Assembly: GCA_012026715.1 (NCBI GenBank)
Contig: VEPB01000448.1
Span: 1 to 10,861 of the forward strand
DNA length: 10,861 nt
Reading direction: 5' to 3'
Origin: Methylococcaceae bacterium
GTDB lineage: Bacteria; Pseudomonadota; Gammaproteobacteria; Methylococcales; Methylococcaceae
Shown here: positions 1 to 6,027 of the stretch, one piece after another
Numbering within the stretch: the stretch's first letter is position 1
Layout of the letters: every line of letters starts with the position of its first letter
The notes under the pieces: generated by a model
What the model was told of the DNA's origin: nothing
Databases searched by the model: none
What the model saw: the letters and a program-made list of their open reading frames with translations, nothing else
Position numbers and translations under genes: made by a program

Positions 1-266
1 CCCAACCCTTCGCCCATCTGGCCGATGGACCCGACGGCGCCGTTTCGGCCGATGACCAGGTGATGGCCACCTATGTCCACGGCCTGTTCGAGTGCGCCGC
101 AACCACCGATGCCCTCCTCACCTGGGCCGGACTGGAATCCCCGGCGTCCGGCGACTATCCGGCGTTGAGGGATGCTGCGATCGACCGCCTGGCCGATGCG
201 GCCGAAGCCCACCTGGACCTGACCGCCATTCTCGACCTGCTAAGGCCCGAGGGAAGCGCTGATTGA
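1..266 (+). CDS. cobQ: Cobyric acid synthase CobQ, C-terminal fragment
   Basis: This is the last 87 residues of a protein whose start lies left of the window; the frame is open from base 3. CobQ uses glutamine and ATP to amidate four carboxyl side chains of adenosylcobyrinic a,c-diamide in the cytoplasm during cobalamin synthesis. The segment TYVHGLFE (bases 69-92) matches the end of the class I glutamine amidotransferase domain, where the His of the YxHGxF motif is the catalytic His of the Cys-His-Glu triad. The tail around DYPALRDAAIDRLADAAEAH is typical of CobQ C-termini. The related CobB/CbiA has a different motif at this point, so CobQ is preferred. It ends at TGA 264-266 and is 235 bases from the next gene, so it probably belongs to a separate cobalamin operon. 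The fragment looks intact. Confidence 0.92.
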   Translation, partial: QPFAHLADGPDGAVSADDQVMATYVHGLFECAATTDALLTWAGLESPASGDYPALRDAAIDRLADAAEAHLDLTAILDLLRPEGSAD

Positions 267-305
267 TTCGGCGGTGCCCGCCGCGCACGGAGGCGGCGCC
301 CGAAA

Positions 306-326
306 TCGGCGGCAGCAAGCCGCTGA
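306..326 (+). terminator. GC-rich hairpin after cobQ, possible weak terminator
   Basis: TCGGCGGC (306-313) pairs with GCCGCTGA (319-326): eight base pairs including one G-U, closed by the five-base loop AGCAA. It lies 40 bases after the cobQ stop, a usual place for a terminator. It is followed by CTTGG rather than a T-run, so it is not a canonical intrinsic terminator. A Rho-related or merely protective 3' hairpin is equally possible. The pairing is seen directly; its function is inferred. Confidence 0.3.
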
Positions 327-338
327 CTTGGCAAGTCA
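324..338. promoter_or_regulatory. 15-bp perfect palindrome, candidate operator
   Basis: TGACTTG (324-330) and CAAGTCA (332-338) are exact inverted repeats around a single central G. A symmetric site like this suits a homodimeric DNA-binding protein. It does not match the CRP/FNR half-sites (TGTGA-N6-TCACA, TTGAT-N4-ATCAA). Its 5' arm overlaps the 3' arm of the 306-326 hairpin by three bases. No regulator gene is present in the window to pair it with. The symmetry is seen; the operator role is inference. Confidence 0.3.
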
Positions 339-361
339 CCCGGGGAGCGCGTTTTCCGGTG

Positions 362-405
362 AGGGGCGCTGCGAAATGCGGGACAGATAGGTTCAGCGCT
401 TCCCT
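362..405 (+). repeat. Bulged inverted repeat in the intergenic region
   Basis: GCGCTG (366-371) pairs with CAGCGC (394-399). Beyond a two-base TT bulge (400-401), AGGG (362-365) pairs with CCCT (402-405), giving ten base pairs around a 22-base loop. It is not followed by a T-run. It may be part of a structured leader, or chance pairing in GC-rich DNA. Confidence 0.25.
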
Positions 406-440
406 GGGACCGATCGGCCACCGCGTTCTGGCGGGCGCCA

Positions 441-470
441 TTGAACCTTTCGGCGGTTTGCCCGAATCAA
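441..470 (+). promoter_or_regulatory. Very weak sigma-70-like promoter candidate
   Basis: TTGAAC (441-446) matches four of six positions of the -35 consensus. AATCAA (465-470), 18 bases downstream, matches only three of six positions of the -10 consensus. Transcription would begin near 477 and give a leader of about 25 bases before the ATG at 502. This is the best spacing-compatible pair I found, but the -10 is poor. It would also exclude the 455-460 arm of the proposed pseudoknot from the transcript, so both cannot be right for the same RNA. Confidence 0.15.
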
Positions 471-494
471 TCGACAAACCCAACCGATTGTTTC
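455..494 (+). promoter_or_regulatory. Interleaved stems, candidate H-type pseudoknot upstream of the glycosyltransferase start
   Basis: Stem 1 is GGTTTG (455-460) with CAAACC (475-480). Stem 2 is CAATCG (468-473) with CGATTG (485-490), extendable through one T-T mismatch to GAA (464-466) with TTC (492-494). The 5' arm of stem 2 lies in the loop of stem 1, and the 3' arm of stem 1 lies in the loop of stem 2. With the core stems, the linkers are 461-467, 474 and 481-484, which is a plausible H-type pseudoknot geometry. The structure ends 7-11 bases before the ATG at 502, which lacks a Shine-Dalgarno sequence. It could control translation of the first gene. The extended stem 2 alone would make a simple hairpin or a DNA operator. 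Confidence 0.3.
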
Positions 495-501
495 AGCCCC
501 C

Positions 502-1707
502 ATGACCGCCTTTCACCTGCCCCCCCCTTCAGCGAACCACGCCGAGGCCGCCGGTTCCCCCTGGGGAGCAGCAGCGGCGCCGGCCGAACCGAAGCTGCGC
601 ATCGGCTATGTGCTCAAGCGTTTCCCCCACTTGTCGCAGACCTTCATCCTGAACGAAATCCTGGAATTGGAGCGGCAAGGGCTGACGGTTGAAATCATTT
701 CGCTCCGGCTGCCGCGGGACGACGAACCCCGCCATCATCGGCTGGCACAGCTGCGGGCCGGCGTCACCTACATATCGGGCGAAGAGGCCGCGGAGGACGT
801 GGCCGGCTGGGCACGCCGGCTGGGGCTGCAGCATCTGCACGCCCATTTTGCCACCGGCGCGGCCGATACCGCGATGAAGGCCGCGGCGCTCACGGGGCTT
901 CCCTATTCCTTCACCGCCCATGCCCGCGACATCTATCACCAGGGGGTCGACTCGCAGGCTCTGGCAGAACGCATGGGGCGCGCCCGCTTCGTGGTCACCG
1001 TCAGCGACTACAACCAAAGCTATCTGGAGAACCTGGCGTCGTCGCGCGGCACCGGCGGGCGCATCCTCCGGCTTTACAACGGCCTCGACCTGAACTGTTT
1101 CGCCCCTGTTCAAGGGCAGCGGGAGCCAGGTTTGATCGTAGCCATAGGGAGGCTGGTGCCGAAGAAGGGCTTCGCCGACCTGGTCGAGGCTTGTGCCGTC
1201 CTCGACCGGAGTGGCCGGGAATTCCGCTGCCTCATCGTCGGCGATGGCCCGGAACGAACCGCGCTGGAGAGGGCGATCCGCCACCACCGGCTGGAACGGC
1301 GGGTGAAATTGGCCGGTGCCATGGCGCAGGCCGAGGTGCTCGCGGCACTGGGCCGGGCCGAGCTGTTTGCCCTGCCCTGCATCGTCGGCGACGACGGTGA
1401 CCGGGACGGCTTGCCCACCGTGATCCTGGAGGCGATGGCGCTGGGAATCCCGGTGGTCTCGACCCGCCTGGCCGGCATTCCCGAGATGGTCCTGAACCGT
1501 CGGACCGGACTGCTGGTGCAGCAGGGGGCCGTCGACCAACTAGCCAACGCCATGGCCGAGTTGCTGGCCTCGCCCGACCTGCGCCACACGCTGAGCCGCA
1601 ATGGGCTTGCCCACATGCGGGAACACTTCGATCTGCAGCACAACGCACGCCGGCTGGGGCAGTGGTTTCAGGCCGGCGGCCATCCCACCATTTCACTCGG
1701 AGCGTGA
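502..1707 (+). CDS. GT4 family glycosyltransferase, WcaL/ExoL-like
   Basis: This 401-residue protein is a GT-B fold retaining glycosyltransferase, expected to move a sugar from a nucleotide sugar to a growing glycan at the cytoplasmic face. The acceptor domain opens with RIGYVLKRFPHLSQTFILNE (33-52), characteristic of the WcaL/ExoL-like group, followed by HLHAHFATGA (111-120) and FTAHARDIY (137-145). The donor domain has GRLVPKKG (216-223), VGDGPE (246-251), and DGLPTVILEAMA (302-312 region). That last motif is a D-x7-E version of the usual E-x7-E; Asp here is, to my knowledge, common in relatives reading DGDRDGLP. The first 30 residues are a low-complexity Pro/Ala-rich extension containing an 8-C tract. 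ATG 502 is the only usable start: an in-frame stop lies at 442-444 and no ATG, GTG or TTG intervenes before the first conserved motif. No Shine-Dalgarno sequence precedes it. It is the first gene of the operon, 4 bases before the next. Confidence 0.9.
   Translation: MTAFHLPPPSANHAEAAGSPWGAAAAPAEPKLRIGYVLKRFPHLSQTFILNEILELERQGLTVEIISLRLPRDDEPRHHRLAQLRAGVTYISGEEAAEDVAGWARRLGLQHLHAHFATGAADTAMKAAALTGLPYSFTAHARDIYHQGVDSQALAERMGRARFVVTVSDYNQSYLENLASSRGTGGRILRLYNGLDLNCFAPVQGQREPGLIVAIGRLVPKKGFADLVEACAVLDRSGREFRCLIVGDGPERTALERAIRHHRLERRVKLAGAMAQAEVLAALGRAELFALPCIVGDDGDRDGLPTVILEAMALGIPVVSTRLAGIPEMVLNRRTGLLVQQGAVDQLANAMAELLASPDLRHTLSRNGLAHMREHFDLQHNARRLGQWFQAGGHPTISLGA
520..527 (+). repeat. Homopolymeric C8 tract in the 5' coding end
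   Basis: Eight consecutive C lie in codons 7-9 of the glycosyltransferase gene, the longest C-run I see in the window. Gain of one C would send translation to a stop ending at base 692; loss of one would end it near 656. Either gives a non-functional fragment. Short C/G tracts near the start of glycosyltransferase genes are classic slippage sites in phase-variable bacteria, but eight is at the low end and the genome is GC-rich. Confidence 0.4.
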
Positions 1708-1711
1708 ACCC

Positions 1712-3760
1712 ATGTCTGCCCCCCGTCCCGCCGCCGCGCGCGGTGCCCCGCCGCTGCTGATCGATGCCCTGGAAGGTCTCCCCGATGCTGGCCTGCTGCG
1801 TCACTTCACCACCCGCAGCACTGTCGGTTACCCGCGCCTGCCCGATCCGACCCCCGAGCAGTTGCAACATGCCGACGCCGTCCTGGACAACCGCTTCACC
1901 TACACTGGCGAGACCTATCGGTTCGACCCGGGTTTCTCCTGGAAGCCCAATCCCAGCACCGACAAGGAATGGCAGATCGCCTTCCACAAGCATTATTTTC
2001 TGATCGACCTGGCGCAGGCCTACCGCCACAGCGGCAACAGGGTCTATCTGCTGCGCTGGCGGGACCTGCTGACCAGCTGGATGGCCGAGATGGGTTCCGG
2101 CTACATCACGTTGAGCGACGCCCAGGTGGAGGCCAAGCGCATGGAGTCCTGGGTGACATCATTCATGCTGCTCGCCGGCACCGACTGGCACCGCTCCATC
2201 GGCGGCGGCTTCCTTCGGCGTTTTCTGACCCGCATCAGCGGCGAGACCGACTACATCGCCGACCATCTCAAACCGGTCCGCAATCACCGCACCTTTCAGC
2301 TCTATGCCATCTACCTGGTGGGGGTCATCTTTCCCGAACTGCGCCGGCAACCCGATTTTCTCAGCCTGGGATTGGCGAAGTTGAGCCAGAACCTGCTGAC
2401 CGATTTTCACGCCGATGGCGTCCACATCGAGCTATCGACCCACTACCACCAATTGGTCGCCGAGACCGGAATCCGCATGCTGGAACTGGCCCGGCTCAAC
2501 CATCTGCCGGTATCGGCGGAGCTGGTGGAACGACTGCGCCGGGCGCTGCGGTTTTCCCTTTACCTGCAGTGGCCCGACGGCGACATTCCCTTGATCAACG
2601 ATTCCGACACCGGCAACCACCAGGATCTGCTGGAACTCGGCAGCCTCTACCTGGGCGACCCGGATCTGCTGTGGGGCGCCACCCTGGGAACGGAGGGACG
2701 GCCGCCAAGGGATCCATCCCGCGCCTTTGCGGAGGCCGGCTACTTCGTGCTGAGCGACGGCTGGGGCAGCGATCCCGCCAGCTATGCCCGGCGCCAGCAG
2801 GTGTTTTACGATTGCGGCAAGCTGGGCGAAGGCAGCCATAGCCACTACGACCTGTTCAACTTTTGCTATTACGCCGGCGGCGCCCCGGCCATCGTCGACC
2901 CCGGCCGCTACACCTATTGCGGCGAGCCCGATGCCGACGGCATCAACTGGCGCCATTACTTCAAGGGCACGGCTGCCCACAATACCGTCACCGTCGACGG
3001 GCGCGACCAGACCCTTTACCTGAGCCGCACCAAGCACGGCCCCGAGGTGGTGCTGGAGCACCGGGACTGGCTGCTGGGCCAGCGCAGCGACTGGGTGTTC
3101 GGCCGTGCCAGCAGCCCCAACTACCATCCCAGCCACGAACGCCTGCTGGTTTACATGGGCCACCAATACCTGTTCATCCTGGACCGGCTCGACCCCAATG
3201 ACGGCGAACCCCATCACTACCAGCTGAACTTCCACCTGCCGGCCGGCACCGATGTGCTGCAGTCTCGCGAAGGCGACCACCATCGGTTCCAAAGCGACCG
3301 CTGCGAGGTGCGGATCATCGGCGCCTCGGGCCTGGACGCAGCCGTCCGGCCCGGCTGGGTCTCGCGCCACTACGGCATCAAGCAGGCTGCGCCCATCGTT
3401 CGCGCGGAACTGGAAAGGTCCGGCCGGGTAATGTTCGCATCCCTGGTCTCGCCCCGCGCCGATGGCGAGTTTGCGGTGACCTCGTTCGGCATGCGCCCGC
3501 TCGGTTCCTCCGGAACCTGTTTCAGCGCCACCATCACTGACGGCGCCAGCCGCTACACCGACCATTTCTTGCTGCTCGGCGATCCCACCGCGACCGTACG
3601 CCTGGGCGACCTCGAATTCTGCGGGCGCTTCCTGGCTTGCCGCTGCGATGAAGGCGGCCAGACGCTGTTTGCCTCCGCCATGGACGCCACCCTGCTGCAG
3701 GTCGCCAACCGGCCTGCCCTGACCTTTCCCGACATGAGCAACTTCGAATGGGCACCCTGA
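1712..3760 (+). CDS. Heparinase II/III-family protein (polysaccharide lyase fold)
   Basis: This 682-residue protein has the two-part layout of the heparinase II/III (PL12/PL21-like) and alginate-lyase superfamily, which cleaves uronate-containing polysaccharides by beta-elimination. The alpha-helical toroid (about 50-330) contains NHRTFQLYAIYLVGVIFPE (191-209) and DGVHIELSTHYHQL (235-248), matching the family's Asn-His and Glu/Tyr-His active-site regions. The beta-sandwich part contains SHSHYDLFNF (375-384), VDPGRYTY (395-402) and the hallmark TAAHNTVTVDGRDQ (420-433), with His376, His378, Asp396 and His423 as likely metal or catalytic residues. No signal peptide or membrane segment is visible, so the protein is predicted to be cytoplasmic. 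ATG 1712 is chosen because GGAG (1699-1702) lies 9 bases upstream; the open frame back to 1601 merely overlaps the preceding gene. It overlaps the next gene by 13 bases. Lyase activity and substrate are inferred; a non-catalytic or epimerase-like role is possible. Confidence 0.88.
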   Translation: MSAPRPAAARGAPPLLIDALEGLPDAGLLRHFTTRSTVGYPRLPDPTPEQLQHADAVLDNRFTYTGETYRFDPGFSWKPNPSTDKEWQIAFHKHYFLIDLAQAYRHSGNRVYLLRWRDLLTSWMAEMGSGYITLSDAQVEAKRMESWVTSFMLLAGTDWHRSIGGGFLRRFLTRISGETDYIADHLKPVRNHRTFQLYAIYLVGVIFPELRRQPDFLSLGLAKLSQNLLTDFHADGVHIELSTHYHQLVAETGIRMLELARLNHLPVSAELVERLRRALRFSLYLQWPDGDIPLINDSDTGNHQDLLELGSLYLGDPDLLWGATLGTEGRPPRDPSRAFAEAGYFVLSDGWGSDPASYARRQQVFYDCGKLGEGSHSHYDLFNFCYYAGGAPAIVDPGRYTYCGEPDADGINWRHYFKGTAAHNTVTVDGRDQTLYLSRTKHGPEVVLEHRDWLLGQRSDWVFGRASSPNYHPSHERLLVYMGHQYLFILDRLDPNDGEPHHYQLNFHLPAGTDVLQSREGDHHRFQSDRCEVRIIGASGLDAAVRPGWVSRHYGIKQAAPIVRAELERSGRVMFASLVSPRADGEFAVTSFGMRPLGSSGTCFSATITDGASRYTDHFLLLGDPTATVRLGDLEFCGRFLACRCDEGGQTLFASAMDATLLQVANRPALTFPDMSNFEWAP

Positions 3761-4968
3761 CCGAGCCCCCCGCCGGGCGAACCATCTTCGGCTTCATTGG
3801 CACCGACCATCCGTTCAACGATCGGCTGCGCCCCCTGCGCGATCGCATCGCGCAATCAACCGCCTACGCGCAGTTGCAGATGCGCGAGGCGGCCGGCCTG
3901 CCGACCAGCGTGCACGCCGAAATCAAGGGCGATATCCGCAGCGGGAGCTGGGCGTTGGGGCGCTTCTACTATTCCATTCAATTTCCCGACGCGAGTCGGC
4001 CGGGCGGCTACTATGCCTGGAGCCTGCACGCCGGCTCCAGCGGCGGCACACCGGAGGCGGTGGAGTTTCCCCGCGATCCCAAGCTGGCCGCGCTGGACCG
4101 GGTTTGGTCGTCGGCGGATGGTGGCGAGCAGGTGCTGCGATACGTCCCGCTGCGCCGGGTCACCTTCCTGCGCCCGAAGGACAGCAACGGGCCCGAGCGC
4201 ATCGGCAAGCTCAAGAAACCCCATCGCTGCCGCGACGGCTACACCCGCCTGCAGGCCGTGGCCGCAGCCGCCACCGATGCCGGCTGCACCGTGCCCAGGC
4301 CACTGGCGCTCGATCCCGAGCGTGGCCTGTTCTACCAGCAGAAGGTGCCGGGCGCGGAAGTCGGCTCCCTGCTGAATCGCGCCAACTTCAGGGAATTCCT
4401 GGCGGCGATCGGCGAAGTCCACGGCCGCCTCGGACGACTGCCGATCCACGCCATGCCGCGCTGGGACCGCCAAGGGCTGCTGGGCAATCTTTGGCTGGAT
4501 CTGGATTGGATCGGCTTTCACCTGCCCGAGCACCAACCGCTGTTGGCACGGCTCGGGCACCGGCTGCACCGCCGCATGGCGACGCTGGCGTCGGCGCCGG
4601 CGCGGTTCTGCCACGGCGACTTCGCCTGTTCCCAGGTGCTGCGCCATGACGCCGGCTGGTCGGTGGTGGACTTCGACCTGGCCGGCATCGGCGACCCTTA
4701 CCAGGAAGTGGCGATGTTCCTGGTCTCCCTCGCCTACGACATGCCCCTGTTCAGCGGGTCTTCCAACCTGCTGGAGCAAGCCTGCGCCTGTTACCTGGCC
4801 GGCTACCGGGAAGCGGCCCCCCAGCCCCTCGACGGCTCCACCCTGGAATGGTATCGGGCCTGCGCCGAGATCTACCACCTGGCGCTGATGCTGAAAAAAG
4901 ACCGCCATTGCGACGCTGCCTGCTGGCGCGCTCTGGAACGTTTATGCCGTCTGCTGGAGATACATTGA
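3748..4968 (+). CDS. APH-fold phosphotransferase A, HGD-x4-Q variant
   Basis: This 406-residue protein belongs to the aminoglycoside-phosphotransferase/choline-kinase superfamily of small-molecule kinases; the substrate is unknown. The N-lobe shows VLRYVPLRRVTF (129-140) and a candidate ATP-binding lysine in RIGKLKK (151-157, Lys154 or Lys156). The catalytic loop is CHGDFACSQVL (288-298): His289 and catalytic Asp291 are kept, but Gln296 stands where Asn normally binds the metal. The DFG-equivalent is VVDFDLAGIGDP (306-317), with Asp308 and Asp310. An extra N-terminal region (1-120) carries FPRDPKLAAL (107-116), also recognisable in phosphotransferase C (8735-10081). ATG 3748 is the first available start in the frame; it overlaps the lyase gene by 13 bases without a clear Shine-Dalgarno sequence, suggesting translational coupling. 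Context favours a sugar or glycan-precursor kinase rather than antibiotic resistance. Activity despite the Asn-to-Gln change is likely but unproven. Confidence 0.8.
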   Translation: MGTLTEPPAGRTIFGFIGTDHPFNDRLRPLRDRIAQSTAYAQLQMREAAGLPTSVHAEIKGDIRSGSWALGRFYYSIQFPDASRPGGYYAWSLHAGSSGGTPEAVEFPRDPKLAALDRVWSSADGGEQVLRYVPLRRVTFLRPKDSNGPERIGKLKKPHRCRDGYTRLQAVAAAATDAGCTVPRPLALDPERGLFYQQKVPGAEVGSLLNRANFREFLAAIGEVHGRLGRLPIHAMPRWDRQGLLGNLWLDLDWIGFHLPEHQPLLARLGHRLHRRMATLASAPARFCHGDFACSQVLRHDAGWSVVDFDLAGIGDPYQEVAMFLVSLAYDMPLFSGSSNLLEQACACYLAGYREAAPQPLDGSTLEWYRACAEIYHLALMLKKDRHCDAACWRALERLCRLLEIH

Positions 4969-4971
4969 GTC

Positions 4972-6027
4972 ATGGCCACGCCCCGCTTTCTGTTCAATGC
5001 CCACAACCGCCGCGGCCTCGGCCATCTGATGCGGGGGCTCAACATAGCCCGCGAAATCCGCAGCCTGGCTCCGGGAGCCGACATCCTTTTCTACACCCGC
5101 AATGACAGTGCCGGGCACCTGTGCGGCAGCGACTTCGGCTACGTCCTGGAACGGGATTCGGAACAGGGCAGCCAATGGCCGGGACTGGTGGAGCAATTTT
5201 CGCCGGCCGTGGTGGTCTACGACACCCTGCTGCCGAAACAGGCCGCTGACACGCCGCCGGCGCGGGGACGCACCGCCTACATCATGCGCAAATGCAAGCC
5301 GGATCGGCAGCAGGAAATCTTCGCCCACCCGTTTCTCGACCGGGTCGACCTGATCCTCATACCCCACGACCGCGAAGAATTCGGCTACGAGGTGCCCAGC
5401 CCCCTGCAGCCCAAGGCTCACCACGTCGGCCCCATCGTGCGCCACGCCGATACCACAGTCCAACAGGCGCTACGGGACAAGTACCGGTTGCGGCCGGACC
5501 AGTTCCTGCTCACCTCCACCGTCGGCGGCGGCGGCTTCGAAGACAAGGCGGAGGCTTTTTTCGACACGGTGGTGAAGGTTCACCGGCAACTGCATGAACG
5601 CGGCACCGAACTGCGCCATCTCATCATCAAAGGTCCCAACTACACCCGGCCGCTCGCTGAACCGGACGGCGCCGAGGTCATCGACAGCGAGCCGGATCTG
5701 GTCAACTTGCTGGCCATCTCCGATCTGGTCATCGCCGAAGGCGGCTACAACACCGTCAACGAGATTCGCCTGGCCAAGACCCCGGCGGTGTTCCTGCCCA
5801 GCGCGCGCAATTACGCCGACCAGACCGAGCGGGTGCTGGAACTGGCCGAGCGCGGTCTCGCCACGGTCTTCGTCAGCCGCGACCCGGCCCCCATTGCCGA
5901 CTACATCGCCCGCTTCCACCAGAATCCGGCCCTGGCCGAAGGGCTGCGGCTGCGCTACCGCGCCGATCGGGTTGCCACGGGCAACCGCGCCGCGGCGGAA
6001 AGCCTGCTCCGCCTCGCCACCCCATGA
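4972..6027 (+). CDS. MurG/GT28-like GT-B glycosyltransferase
   Basis: This 351-residue protein resembles the predicted glycosyltransferases related to MurG, which add a sugar, often N-acetylglucosamine, from a UDP donor. The N-terminal half starts with FNAHNRRGLGHLMRGLNIA (8-26), whose GLGH matches the GxGH acceptor-domain loop of MurG-type enzymes. The C-terminal half has STVGGGG (182-188) and EGGYNTVNEIRLAKTPAVFL (256-275), followed by NYADQTERVLELAERGLA (280-297). This corresponds to the donor-binding G-x-N-T-x-x-E stretch and the following asparagine/glutamine-rich loop. It is close to MurG length (about 355) but diverges from MurG and sits away from cell-division genes, so it is not called murG. 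GGAGA (4956-4960) lies 11 bases before the ATG. It starts 4 bases after the previous stop and overlaps the next gene by 4 bases (ATGA). The specific donor and acceptor are unknown. Confidence 0.82.
   Translation: MATPRFLFNAHNRRGLGHLMRGLNIAREIRSLAPGADILFYTRNDSAGHLCGSDFGYVLERDSEQGSQWPGLVEQFSPAVVVYDTLLPKQAADTPPARGRTAYIMRKCKPDRQQEIFAHPFLDRVDLILIPHDREEFGYEVPSPLQPKAHHVGPIVRHADTTVQQALRDKYRLRPDQFLLTSTVGGGGFEDKAEAFFDTVVKVHRQLHERGTELRHLIIKGPNYTRPLAEPDGAEVIDSEPDLVNLLAISDLVIAEGGYNTVNEIRLAKTPAVFLPSARNYADQTERVLELAERGLATVFVSRDPAPIADYIARFHQNPALAEGLRLRYRADRVATGNRAAAESLLRLATP

Larger units (their letters stand above)
267..501. other. Intergenic region rich in dyad symmetries
   Basis: This is the only sizeable non-coding stretch. 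I see no convincing small gene in it. It contains a GC-rich hairpin (306-326), a 15-bp palindrome (324-338), a bulged hairpin (362-405) and two interleaved stems (455-494), listed separately. No U-tract terminator follows any hairpin and no strong sigma-70 promoter is evident. Readthrough from the cobalamin genes therefore cannot be excluded. The promoter of the downstream glycan operon should lie here if the operon has its own. Confidence 0.6.

Noticed and set aside
327..345. Sigma-54 promoter suggested by TTGGCA near the palindrome.
   Set aside because: There is no TTGC-type -12 element at the required spacing, and no good sigma-70 -10 17-18 bases downstream of TTGGCA.
340..400. Possible cobalamin riboswitch, suggested by the neighbouring cobQ and by CCGGTGAGG...GCGCTG.
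   Set aside because: The B12-box and the other conserved blocks of the cobalamin riboswitch are missing, and the sequence lies after, not before, the cobalamin gene.
1405..1431. Asp instead of the first Glu of the GT4 E-x7-E motif in the first glycosyltransferase.
   Set aside because: Asp at this place in DGDRDGLP-type sequences is, as far as I know, common in this subfamily, so it is not a defect.
529..1539. Long minus-strand reading frames opposite the glycosyltransferase, and similar ones at 2432-3565, 3856-4908, 7100-8152, 8645-9712 and 9690-10787.
   Set aside because: They lie opposite clearly conserved genes, have no recognisable domains, and are rich in residues expected from antisense reading of GC-rich codons.
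1601..1711. Upstream extension of the heparinase-like gene, which might have supplied a signal peptide.
   Set aside because: The 37 extra residues overlap the glycosyltransferase gene and have no basic N-region plus hydrophobic core; ATG 1712 has a ribosome site.
4894..4899. A6 runs here and at 7163-7168 as transcriptional slippage sites.
   Set aside because: Six A is short, both lie within intact conserved genes, and no alternative downstream frame encodes anything recognisable.
3748..4968. Annotating the APH-fold genes as aminoglycoside resistance.
   Set aside because: The fold covers many metabolic kinases, three copies sit among glycan genes, and no mobile or resistance context is present.
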